Assembly: GCA_910586955.1 (NCBI GenBank)
Contig: CAJUMM010000049.1
Location: 1 to 21,606 of the forward strand
Direction of reading: 5' to 3'
Length of the DNA: 21,606 nt
Source: an uncultured Lachnospiraceae bacterium
Lineage (GTDB): Bacteria; Bacillota; Clostridia; Lachnospirales; Lachnospiraceae
The notes beneath the pieces were generated by a model, which worked only from the letters and a program-made list of their open reading frames with translations, searched no databases and was not told the origin of the DNA. Position numbers and translations under genes: made by a program. Below, piece by piece: positions 1 to 6,761 of the stretch. Every line of letters starts with the position of its first letter. Position 1 is the stretch's first letter.

Positions 1-614
1 CTCACCCGGCCCACAGAGATCACCGTATACTTTGTATGTAAATAATTAGAAATTGTATTGCCGTATTTCAAGGTGAGGAGGCGGGAAAAGTTAATCCCCA
101 TGAGATAGTCTTCCTTGGCCCGCAGATAGGCGGCGCTGGACAAATTGTCATACTCCGACAAGTCCTTCGCCTCCCGTATGCCCCGCAGAATCTCTTCCTC
201 TGTCTGGGAATCGATCCAGACCCGGCGGCGCTCCTTGCCCTTCACTCCGGCCATCTGCTCCACCAGCCGGTAAATATACTCTCCCTCCCGCCCGGAGTCG
301 GTACAGACATAGATAACCTCCACATCCGGCCGGGTCAGAAGCCCCCGCACCGTCTGGTACTGCTTGCTCACGGAAGGGATCACTTCATATTTAAACTCCT
401 CCGGCAGAAAAGGCAGGGTACTCAGGCTCCACTTCTTATACTTTGGGTCGTAAACCTCGGGATAGCTCATGGTCACCAGATGTCCTACACACCAGGTGAC
501 AATGCTGTCCTCCCCCTCCAGGTATCCGTCCCTCCGGGAGGTATTCAGTTTCAGCGCCCTGGCAAATTCCTGGGCGACACTGGGTTTCTCTGCAATATAC
601 AGCGACTTTCCCAT
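1..614 (-). CDS. topB: DNA topoisomerase III (type IA), N-terminal part, cut by window edge
   Basis: About 204 codons can be read from the ATG at 614 to the left edge. The start reads MGKSLYIAEKPSVAQEFARA, the usual opening of the TopB Toprim domain. The acidic Toprim motif appears as CTDSGREGEYIYRL near residues 102-115; this subfamily has SG where E. coli TopB has the second acidic residue. The visible part ends in SVGR, the conserved stretch just before the QTP motif of type IA enzymes, so the catalytic tyrosine and the decatenation region lie outside the window. A GGAGG ribosome binding site stands 7 nt before the ATG. The family relaxes and decatenates DNA by cutting one strand. The gene follows the pseudouridine synthase gene after 38 nt on the same strand and may be cotranscribed. 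The family call is firm; a chromosomal versus mobile-element version cannot be decided from this fragment. Confidence 0.9.
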   Translation of the reverse strand, partial: MGKSLYIAEKPSVAQEFARALKLNTSRRDGYLEGEDSIVTWCVGHLVTMSYPEVYDPKYKKWSLSTLPFLPEEFKYEVIPSVSKQYQTVRGLLTRPDVEVIYVCTDSGREGEYIYRLVEQMAGVKGKERRRVWIDSQTEEEILRGIREAKDLSEYDNLSSAAYLRAKEDYLMGINFSRLLTLKYGNTISNYLHTKYTVISVGRV

Positions 615-652
615 CCTTTGCCTCCATCTAACTTTATGCTATGAATCCCATT

Positions 653-1600
653 CTAACACAGGGAAACCGGGTCTGGCAAATAGATTTCCTTCATATCCTC
701 CGGAAAGGGAACCCTCACCACAATCTTCTCCCCGGTAAAAGGCTGCAAAACGACAAGCTCTGCTGCGTGGAGGGCCGTGCGTCCTAAGGACGGAATCTCC
801 AAAATGCCTGGGGACTTATCTTTGTCCCGGATTTTCTTCCCATATAGAGGATCCCCCAGAAGGGGACAGCCTAAGTAAGCCATATGAACCCGGATCTGGT
901 GGGTCCGTCCGGTGAAAATCTGCAGACGGATCAAAGAGAATCCTTTCCCTTCCCCCAGAACCTCATACCAGGTAACCGCTTCCTTCCCCCCGGGTGAAAT
1001 CCTCATCCGCCCTTTTTGCTCCGGATCCGGTCCTATGGGCGCCCGGATCCATCCGGTTCTTTCCTCCGGCAGGTCTCTTGCCAGGGCCAGATAGGTTTTC
1101 GAAAAATCCCCTCTCTCCCTTTGCCGGGCAAGCCTGGCTCCGGCAGCCCGGTTCTTAACAGCCAGCACCGCCCCGGAAGTATCTTTATCCAGACGTCCCG
1201 CAATCCGCACCACACTGTCCTCTCCTTTATCCCGAAGATATGCGGCCAGGCGGTTCGCCAGGGTATCCTCCTCCCCTCTGCTATTGGGATGGGTTTTCAG
1301 GCCGGAAGGTTTGTTTACCACTATAAGATCTCCATCCTCATAGAGAATATGAAGAGGGAGCCGGGAAACCGTAAGCCGGGAAGAGGTCTCCTCCCCGGTC
1401 TCCAGCAGCACCTCCACCCGGTCCCCTTCCGAAAGGAGGGCATTGGTTTTCCTTCTCTTCCCATTGACCCTTATCCCCTCCTCCCGGAACTTGGCCCGGC
1501 GGATTTCTTTTTCCGAAAGTCCCATAGGAACTTTCAGGAAATGCTTGAGAAGGCGCCCTGCGTCTTCTTTCTGTACCCTCCATGAAATTTCCCGCCTCAA
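653..1600 (-). CDS. RluA-family pseudouridine synthase (23S rRNA or tRNA), TTG start
   Basis: This encodes about 315 residues. An S4-like RNA-binding N-terminus (DAGRLLKHFLK...IRVNG, about residues 12-47) is followed by the catalytic domain. The family motif GRLDKDTSG lies near residue 138 and holds the catalytic Asp; HILYEDGDLIVVNKPSG and FTGRTHQIRVH are further family motifs. The enzyme isomerises uridine to pseudouridine in structured RNA; the exact site (RluD-, RluC- or tRNA-type) cannot be told. The start chosen is TTG at 1600, because a perfect AAAGGAGG stands 6 nt before it and the RREISWRV homology begins immediately after. An in-frame ATG at 1678 would add 26 residues without family character and overlap the tmcAL promoter region. 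A nearer ATG (4 nt after the ribosome binding site) is in another frame and meets a stop after two codons. topB follows on the same strand. Confidence 0.9.
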   Translation of the reverse strand: MRREISWRVQKEDAGRLLKHFLKVPMGLSEKEIRRAKFREEGIRVNGKRRKTNALLSEGDRVEVLLETGEETSSRLTVSRLPLHILYEDGDLIVVNKPSGLKTHPNSRGEEDTLANRLAAYLRDKGEDSVVRIAGRLDKDTSGAVLAVKNRAAGARLARQRERGDFSKTYLALARDLPEERTGWIRAPIGPDPEQKGRMRISPGGKEAVTWYEVLGEGKGFSLIRLQIFTGRTHQIRVHMAYLGCPLLGDPLYGKKIRDKDKSPGILEIPSLGRTALHAAELVVLQPFTGEKIVVRVPFPEDMKEIYLPDPVSLC

Positions 1601-1603
1601 AGC

Positions 1604-1613
1604 ATCCCCTCCT
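1604..1613 (-). promoter_or_regulatory. Strong ribosome binding site that fixes the TTG start of the pseudouridine synthase
   Basis: On the minus strand the sequence reads AAAGGAGGGGATGC followed by TTG AGG CGG. The spacing from AGGAGG to TTG suits initiation, whereas the included ATG opens only ATG-CTT-TGA. This three-codon frame overlaps the TTG start and could compete for ribosomes. Confidence 0.6.
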
Positions 1614-1641
1614 TTACGGCGATCTTTAAATATGCTAAGAT
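1613..1641 (+). promoter_or_regulatory. Candidate promoter of tmcAL
   Basis: A TTTACG box (1613-1618) and a TAAGAT box (1636-1641) are 17 nt apart. The -10 box carries an upstream TG in the extended -10 position (TGCTAAGAT). Transcription would begin near 1648, about 57 nt before the ATG. Each box matches the sigma-A consensus at 4 of 6 positions, so this is a moderate candidate. Confidence 0.4.
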
Positions 1642-1704
1642 AATCAAAACATGCCGCTTGCAGGAAACCTTTTTCCAAGAGCGGACCAGCGAAAGAGGTC
1701 TTTC

Positions 1705-2979
1705 ATGAAAACAGTTGGAATCATTGCCGAATACAATCCCTTCCACAAGGGACACGCCTACCACCTCTCCCAGGCAAAGGAACACACCGGAGCAGACTAT
1801 GCGGTGGCCGTAATCAGCGGCCCCTTTGTCCAGCGGGGCCTGCCAGCACTCCTGGATAAGTACGCCCGGGCAGAGATGGCCCTTCAAAGCGGGGCGGATC
1901 TGGTACTGGAGCTTCCCGTCTTCTACGCAGCCGGAAGCGCCGAAACCTTTGCCAGAGGCGCCGTCTCCCTCCTGGAAAGCCTTGGGTGTGTAGATTATCT
2001 GTGCTTCGGCAGCGAGTGTGGGGAACTAAAGTCTCTCCTCACCTACGCCCGGCTCTTTGAGGAAGAGCCGGAGGGCTACCGGGAACTGTTGCGTTCCTAT
2101 ACAAGGCAGGGCTTTTCCTTCCCTGCAGCCCGCAGCCGTGCCGCAGAAGAATATTTAAATTATACCGGAAGCATTCTTCCCTGTACGGCCGGGGATGCAG
2201 ACTGCCGCTATGAATCTGAAATCCTGAAATCCCCCAACAACATTCTGGGCATTGAGTACTGCCGGGCCCTGATCCGCAGGAACAGCCCCATCCGGCCCGT
2301 CACTTTCCCCCGGGTCTCCGCCGGATACCATGACACCAGCCTTCATGGGGAATTTGCCTCCGCCTCTGCCATCCGGGGTTCCCTTCTCTTAGAAGGCCTG
2401 ACGGACCGGACGGCGGCACAGCTTCCGGAAACATCTCTCAAAATTCTAAAGAACTGTATCCGTGAGGGAAGGTTCTTCTCCCCGGAAGACTTTTCCCAGC
2501 TGCTTTTTTACCGGCTTCTCTCCCTGTCCCAGGAGGAGCTGGCCGCTTTCCAGGATATCTCGGAGGATCTGGCCTCCCGGATAGACAACTTAAAATTCCA
2601 GTTTACGGGTTTTACTGCCTTTGCGGATCTCTTAAAAACCAAACAGCTCACCCACACCCACATTACCCGGGCCCTCTGCCACATCCTGCTGGATTTGCGC
2701 CAGGAGGACTTCCTTATCCTTAAAGAGGCAGATTTCCCGGTCTACCTGCGTATCCTGGGCTTTCGCAGAAGCGCCTCCCCCCTTCTTTCTGTCATTAAGC
2801 AGCAGGGAAGCGCCCCTCTTCTGGCCAAGCCTGCGGATGCAGGGACCCTCCTGTCCCCTCTCCAGGGCTTTCTGTTTGAAAAAGACGGCTTCGCCGCCCA
2901 TATCTGCGAAGCCGTCCGGGTATGCCGCCGTCCGGGGCCCTTTTCCCACGAATGTACCAGGTCCCCGGTTCTCCTCTAA
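1705..2979 (+). CDS. tmcAL: tRNA(Met) cytidine acetate ligase (TmcAL, YlbM family)
   Basis: This encodes 424 residues. The nucleotidyltransferase HxGH signature is at residues 14-17 in GIIAEYNPFHKGHAYHL, followed by ISGPFVQRGLPALLDKYARA and LELPVFYAAGSAETFARGAV, all typical of this family. The enzyme activates acetate with ATP and forms N4-acetylcytidine at the wobble position of elongator tRNA-Met. The ATG at 1705 was chosen because AGAGGT precedes it and MKTVGIIAEYNP is the usual family start; an in-frame ATG at 1651 adds 18 residues without homology. The gene diverges from the pseudouridine synthase gene and converges with the HAD gene, with only 4 nt between stop codons. The 3' end also contains a terminator hairpin for the opposite strand, which constrains its codons near residues 393-404. 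Confidence 0.93.
   Translation: MKTVGIIAEYNPFHKGHAYHLSQAKEHTGADYAVAVISGPFVQRGLPALLDKYARAEMALQSGADLVLELPVFYAAGSAETFARGAVSLLESLGCVDYLCFGSECGELKSLLTYARLFEEEPEGYRELLRSYTRQGFSFPAARSRAAEEYLNYTGSILPCTAGDADCRYESEILKSPNNILGIEYCRALIRRNSPIRPVTFPRVSAGYHDTSLHGEFASASAIRGSLLLEGLTDRTAAQLPETSLKILKNCIREGRFFSPEDFSQLLFYRLLSLSQEELAAFQDISEDLASRIDNLKFQFTGFTAFADLLKTKQLTHTHITRALCHILLDLRQEDFLILKEADFPVYLRILGFRRSASPLLSVIKQQGSAPLLAKPADAGTLLSPLQGFLFEKDGFAAHICEAVRVCRRPGPFSHECTRSPVLL
2879..2916 (-). terminator. Rho-independent terminator of the walJ-HAD operon, inside tmcAL
   Basis: The arms GACGGCTTCGC (2884-2894) and GCGAAGCCGTC (2906-2916) form a perfect 11-bp GC-rich stem with an 11-nt loop. Read on the minus strand the stem is followed directly by TTTTTC. 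It lies about 68 nt beyond the HAD stop codon, within the tmcAL coding sequence. On the plus strand no T-run follows, so it should act on leftward transcripts only. Confidence 0.8.
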
Positions 2980-2983
2980 TCTT

Positions 2984-3613
2984 TTACACAAACTTAAGAA
3001 TATCTTCCACACGGGCAAGCCGCCAGGTGGCCTCGATCCCTTCCGGATTGAGACAGCCCCAGAGGGCCAGGGCGTGATCTGTCCCTGCGGCCCGGGCACT
3101 GTCCATATCGTAGACGCTGTCCCCAATGTAGAGAGTCTCCTCCGGCAAGGCCCCGGTGCGCTTCATGTATTCCAGCATGGGATCCGGATAAGGTTTTCCC
3201 CTCTGGGTGTCACTGCTGGTAATGGCACAGTGAAAATATTTCTTTAAATCCCGCTTTTCAAAATCCCGGTCGTACTCATCCTTCTGCTTGGAGGTGATAA
3301 TCCCCAGAGAAACCTGCGTCTTTCTCAGCCTTTCCAGCACTTCTTCCATGCCTGGGAAAAGCCGGATCCCCAGTTCCTCACTGCAGTCCACATAGTGCCG
3401 GATCCATACATTCAGGGCCGCCTGGGGATCGGGAAAGCCCAGGATAGCCATGGTGCTGGTTCCCGGAATGCCGAAAGAAAAGGTCAGCTCTTCCAGTTCC
3501 TTCCTCTCTCCCCGAAGCTCCACCAGGGCCCGCTGGAGGGAAAGCATATTCACATCCGCCGTGTCCAGGATGGTTCCGTCAATATCAAATACCAAGTGCT
3601 TGTACTGTTTCAT
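2984..3613 (-). CDS. HAD-superfamily hydrolase, phosphoglycolate phosphatase-like
   Basis: This encodes 209 residues. HAD motif I is FDIDGTILDT near the N-terminus with the nucleophile Asp and the acid/base Asp. Motif II is the GIITSKQ segment, motif III is the Lys in RGKPYPDP, and motif IV is YIGDSVYDMDSARAAG. The helical cap between motifs I and II fits the Gph/PgmB-like subgroup. The substrate cannot be assigned from sequence: phosphoglycolate, sugar phosphate or pyrophosphate are all possible. The ATG at 3613 has a GGGAGAG ribosome binding site; the longer in-frame start at 3670 would overlap the preceding gene and lacks homology. It is the last gene of the walJ-ACT-UPF0210-HAD unit, 13 nt after the UPF0210 stop, and its likely terminator lies inside tmcAL. 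Confidence 0.88.
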   Translation of the reverse strand: MKQYKHLVFDIDGTILDTADVNMLSLQRALVELRGERKELEELTFSFGIPGTSTMAILGFPDPQAALNVWIRHYVDCSEELGIRLFPGMEEVLERLRKTQVSLGIITSKQKDEYDRDFEKRDLKKYFHCAITSSDTQRGKPYPDPMLEYMKRTGALPEETLYIGDSVYDMDSARAAGTDHALALWGCLNPEGIEATWRLARVEDILKFV

Positions 3614-3626
3614 CTTCTCTCTCCCG

Positions 3627-4991
3627 CTAATTTTTGAAAGAATGGATAGGCGCCGGAATCCGCCCGGCACGGTTTACAAAGGCGTCGCAGGAGAACCGGT
3701 TCACCGGCATAATGGGCGCATAGCCAAGAAGCCCGCCGAACTCCACCATCTCACCCACGCCTTTTCCGATCACCGGGATCAGCCGCACCGCCGTAGTCTT
3801 CTGGTTCACCATGCCGATAGCCATCTCATCCGCAATAATCCCCGACAGGGTAGAGGCCTTCGTATCCCCCGGCACGGCAATCATATCCAGGCCTACGGAG
3901 CACACGCAGGTCATGGCTTCCAGCTTTTCTAAAGTCAATGCCCCCGCCTGCACGGCATCAATCATTCCCTGATCCTCGCTGACGGGAATAAATGCGCCGC
4001 TTAAACCGCCCACATAGGAGGAGGCCATGACCCCTCCCTTTTTCACCTGATCATTTAAGAGAGCCAGAGCCGCCGTGGTTCCCGGAGCCCCGCAGCGCTC
4101 CAGGCCGATCTCCTCCAGAATCTCCGCCACGCTGTCCCCGATGGCGGGGGTAGGCGCCAGGGAGAGATCCAGGATACCGAAAGGAATCCCCAGCCTCCGG
4201 GAGGCCTCCTGGGCCACCAGCTGGCCCACCCGGGTCACTTTGAATGCGGTCTTTTTGATGGTCTCGCAGAGGACTTCAAAGCTCTCCCCCCGGACCTTTG
4301 AGAGGGCATGCTTCACCACTCCGGGACCGCTGACTCCCACATTGATAATGGCGTCCGCCTCCGTAACGCCGTGAAAAGCCCCTGCCATAAAGGGGTTGTC
4401 ATCGGGGGCGTTGCAGAACACCACCAGTTTGGCACAGCCTAAGGAGTCCTGCTCCTTCGTATACTCCGCCGTCCTGCGGATCATTTCCCCCATAAGCCGG
4501 ACGGCGTCCATATTGATCCCCGTCCGTGTGGAGCCCACATTGACGGAACTGCACACCCGGTCCGTCCCTGCCAGGGCTTCCGGAATGGAGCGAATCAGGG
4601 CTTCCTCCCCCCTGGTCATGCCTTTGGACACCAGGGCCGAGTAGCCGCCGATAAAATTGACCCCCACCTCTTTGGCCGCCCGGTCTAAAGTCCGGGCCAG
4701 GGTCACGTAATCCTCGGGGCTTTCACAGGCAGACTCCCCGATGATGGCTATGGGAGTAACGGAGATCCGCTTATTCACAATGGGAATCCCGTAATCCCGC
4801 TCAATCTCTTTTCCCACCGCCACCAAATCTTTGGCAACGGCCGTAATTTTCTCGTATATCTTTTCGTTGAGCCGCTTCAAATCCGAATCGATGCAGTCCA
4901 TCAGGCTGATTCCCAGGGTGATGGTGCGCACGTCCAGGTTGTCCTGCTCAATCATCTGGTTGGTCTCCCGGACCTCGTACAGGTTAATCAT
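3627..4991 (-). CDS. UPF0210/DUF711 (PFL family) protein
   Basis: This encodes 454 residues, the usual length of the UPF0210 family, which is related to glycyl-radical (PFL-like) folds but has no firmly assigned reaction. Family segments include NLDVRTITLGISLMDC near the N-terminus, FIGGYSALVSKG, SVNVGSTRTGINMDAV, DAIINVGVSGPGVVKHAL and the C-terminal MPVNRFSCDAFVNRAGRIPAP. I see no C-terminal glycyl-radical motif of the RVxG type, so radical chemistry should not be assumed. A GGGAGG ribosome binding site precedes the ATG at 4991. The gene sits 11 nt after the small ACT-domain gene. The ACT/UPF0210 pair is common in Firmicutes, which suggests amino-acid-responsive control of this protein. No catalytic function is claimed. 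Confidence 0.92.
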   Translation of the reverse strand: MINLYEVRETNQMIEQDNLDVRTITLGISLMDCIDSDLKRLNEKIYEKITAVAKDLVAVGKEIERDYGIPIVNKRISVTPIAIIGESACESPEDYVTLARTLDRAAKEVGVNFIGGYSALVSKGMTRGEEALIRSIPEALAGTDRVCSSVNVGSTRTGINMDAVRLMGEMIRRTAEYTKEQDSLGCAKLVVFCNAPDDNPFMAGAFHGVTEADAIINVGVSGPGVVKHALSKVRGESFEVLCETIKKTAFKVTRVGQLVAQEASRRLGIPFGILDLSLAPTPAIGDSVAEILEEIGLERCGAPGTTAALALLNDQVKKGGVMASSYVGGLSGAFIPVSEDQGMIDAVQAGALTLEKLEAMTCVCSVGLDMIAVPGDTKASTLSGIIADEMAIGMVNQKTTAVRLIPVIGKGVGEMVEFGGLLGYAPIMPVNRFSCDAFVNRAGRIPAPIHSFKN

Positions 4992-5002
4992 ATTCCGCCT
5001 CC

Positions 5003-5272
5003 CTACAGCCGGTGCATCCGGTCAAAGATTTCCTCATGCTGGCATTTAATTACCACGCCGATCTCCTCCCCAATCTGTTCCAGTTCCTTGGAAAGTTTCT
5101 CAAAGGATTTCACATTTCCCGTGTCCACCACCATCATCATATTGAAAAACCCCTGTACGATGGTCTGGGAGATATCCAGGATGTTGACGCCGTTCTGGGC
5201 CAGATAAGTACATACCTTGGCGATAATGCCTACGGTGTCTTTGCCTACTACAGTAATAATTGTTTTTTTCAT
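5003..5272 (-). CDS. Small stand-alone ACT-domain protein (UPF0237 type)
   Basis: This encodes 89 residues made of one ACT-like domain. The pattern KKTIITVVGKDTVGIIAKVC, then ANGVNILDISQ-type spacing (NGVNILDIS) and a second strand FFNMMMVVD matches the ACT fold with its ligand-binding glycine (GKDTVGI). ACT domains bind amino acids and act as sensors, alone or with a partner enzyme. The gene lies 26 nt after walJ and 11 nt before the UPF0210 gene, so partnership with the latter is likely. The ribosome binding site (AGGAGAGC) is about 10 nt from the ATG, followed by a very A/T-rich start. The ligand is unknown. Confidence 0.9.
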   Translation of the reverse strand: MKKTIITVVGKDTVGIIAKVCTYLAQNGVNILDISQTIVQGFFNMMMVVDTGNVKSFEKLSKELEQIGEEIGVVIKCQHEEIFDRMHRL

Positions 5273-5298
5273 AATATAATAGCTCTCCTGTTTTTTAA

Positions 5299-6096
5299 TT
5301 ATATTTCTATGCAGGCCGTCATCTCATCCCGTTTTGCCACGGAAATGAAGAAGTCCTCCGGCCCGTAAGGGGTATCCCCAAGCTGTACCTCCAGCTTCAC
5401 CGTCTCATAGGCCAGCTCCGCATAGTTGTTCTCTCTACTTAGATGCCCCAAAAGAATGGCCTTCATCTTGTCATGAAGGACACGGCAGAGGAGCTTTCCC
5501 GCCGACTCGTTGGAGAGATGGCCCCGGTCCCCGGCTATGCGCCGTTTCAGGTAATAGGGGTATCCCCCCACCTCCAGCATATGGATGTCGTGGTTGGCCT
5601 CCAGCAATAACACATCCAGATCCTGAAGCTTGTCCACCGTATAATCGCTGTACACCCCCAGGTCCGTGGCCACTGCCATGGTCTTCTCCCCGCAGGCCAC
5701 CCGGTAGGCCACCGGCTCCGCCGCATCGTGGGAAATCCGGAAAGGTTCTATCTGTAGATCCCCCAGGACAAAAGAAGTGTCTGCCTTGACTTCCACAAAA
5801 AGGCTGTGGTCGATTTTTCCAAGGCCTCCGTACTCCCGGATGGCTGCGGCCGTTCCCGGGGTGGCATAGATGGGAATCCCGAACTTCCGGGAAAGCACCC
5901 CCAGCCCCTTGATGTGGTCCGAGTGCTCGTGGGTAATCAGAATTCCGTTCACCTCCCGGCCGGACAGCTCTAGTGCGCGAAGTCCCTCTTCCACCCGCTT
6001 TCCGCTGATCCCGGCGTCAACCAGAATGTGGCTCCTCTCGGAGCCTATGTAAATACAGTTGCCGCTGCTTCCGCTGGCGATGCTGCACATTCTCAT
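5299..6096 (-). CDS. walJ: MBL-fold metallo-hydrolase of the WalJ/YycJ family
   Basis: This encodes 265 residues. The N-terminus MCSIASGSSGNCIYIGS and the metal-binding motif THEHSDH (near residues 55-61) are characteristic of WalJ/YycJ. Further metal ligands are plausible in RISHDA, VATDLG and LLGHLSRENN. Members are predicted 5'-3' exonucleases or phosphodiesterases acting in mismatch repair and in coordinating cell wall and DNA metabolism. In Bacillus the gene sits in the walRK cluster, but no two-component genes are visible here. The first ATG (6096) is preferred because AAGGAG lies 10 nt upstream; a second ATG two codons later is also possible. It is the first gene of the four-gene leftward unit and has its own candidate promoter. 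Confidence 0.9.
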   Translation of the reverse strand: MRMCSIASGSSGNCIYIGSERSHILVDAGISGKRVEEGLRALELSGREVNGILITHEHSDHIKGLGVLSRKFGIPIYATPGTAAAIREYGGLGKIDHSLFVEVKADTSFVLGDLQIEPFRISHDAAEPVAYRVACGEKTMAVATDLGVYSDYTVDKLQDLDVLLLEANHDIHMLEVGGYPYYLKRRIAGDRGHLSNESAGKLLCRVLHDKMKAILLGHLSRENNYAELAYETVKLEVQLGDTPYGPEDFFISVAKRDEMTACIEI

Positions 6097-6125
6097 GTCT
6101 TTTGTTCTCCTTGCATTTCCTTCTA

Positions 6126-6160
6126 AAGATATGTTATTTTGACAGATTTGTCAATCTGTC
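6126..6160 (-). promoter_or_regulatory. Candidate sigma-A promoter of the walJ unit, overlapped by an inverted repeat
   Basis: On the minus strand a consensus -35 TTGACA (6154-6149), a 17-nt spacer and a -10 TATCTT (6131-6126) are present, giving a start near 6119. An inverted repeat GACAGAT...ATCTGTC (6141-6147 with 6154-6160) covers the -35 box and spacer start. No T-run follows the repeat on either strand, so it is not a terminator and could be an operator. Confidence 0.55.
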
Positions 6161-6173
6161 CTGTAAAAGGATC

Positions 6174-6761
6174 TTACTTTAGAAGCTCCCGGATCTGCTC
6201 ATAAGCCTTCTCTATGGAACCGCTGTTGTCAATAACCTCCTGGCAGTGTTCCCGGAATTTCTCATCGGAAAGCTGGCTTTCAAAGATTGCCGTAATCTTC
6301 TCCTCCGGATACCCCCGAAAGGTGCGCAGGCGTTCCCTGCGCACCTTTCGGTCTGCATAGATATACCACAGTTCCTCACAGATTTCCTCATAGTGGTCTT
6401 CAATGAGCAGGGCAGCCTCAATGACAAAAAGAGAGGCTTCTCCTTCCTCCCTGGCCCGGGCGATTTCCTCCACAGCCATCTCCTTCACCGCCGGATGAAT
6501 GATGCGGTCCAGGCGGATCCGCTTTTCCCCATCTGAAAACACAAGGGCTCCCAAACTTTCGCGGTCAATCCTCCCGTCCTCTCCCAGGATCTCTTGGCCA
6601 AACACCGAAAGGATCTCCCGGAAACCTTTTGTTCCCGGCTCCATCACCTGGTGTCCGGCCTTATCCGCCTCAAACACCCTGGCATGGAAAGTTTCTTTCA
6701 GAAAATTGAGAATCCGGCTTTTCCCGGCTCCTACGCCTCCTGTAATTCCGATTACTTTCAT
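6174..6761 (-). CDS. coaE: Dephospho-CoA kinase
   Basis: This encodes 195 residues, normal for CoaE. The Walker A P-loop is GITGGVGAGKS at residues 5-15. The family segment ARVFEADKAGHQVMEPG and the lid region around YADRKVRRERLRTFRG support the call. It phosphorylates the 3' hydroxyl of dephospho-CoA in the last step of coenzyme A synthesis, in the cytoplasm. The ATG is directly next to the polA TAA stop (TAAATG), so translation is probably coupled to polA. Pairing of polA and coaE is common in bacteria. The gene appears to be last in its transcription unit; no clear terminator is seen between it and walJ. Confidence 0.95.
   Translation of the reverse strand: MKVIGITGGVGAGKSRILNFLKETFHARVFEADKAGHQVMEPGTKGFREILSVFGQEILGEDGRIDRESLGALVFSDGEKRIRLDRIIHPAVKEMAVEEIARAREEGEASLFVIEAALLIEDHYEEICEELWYIYADRKVRRERLRTFRGYPEEKITAIFESQLSDEKFREHCQEVIDNSGSIEKAYEQIRELLK

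Noticed and set aside
436..627. A 63-codon minus-strand ORF at the topB start.
   Set aside because: It is a shifted frame of topB; the frame from the ATG at 614 gives clear topoisomerase sequence to the window edge.
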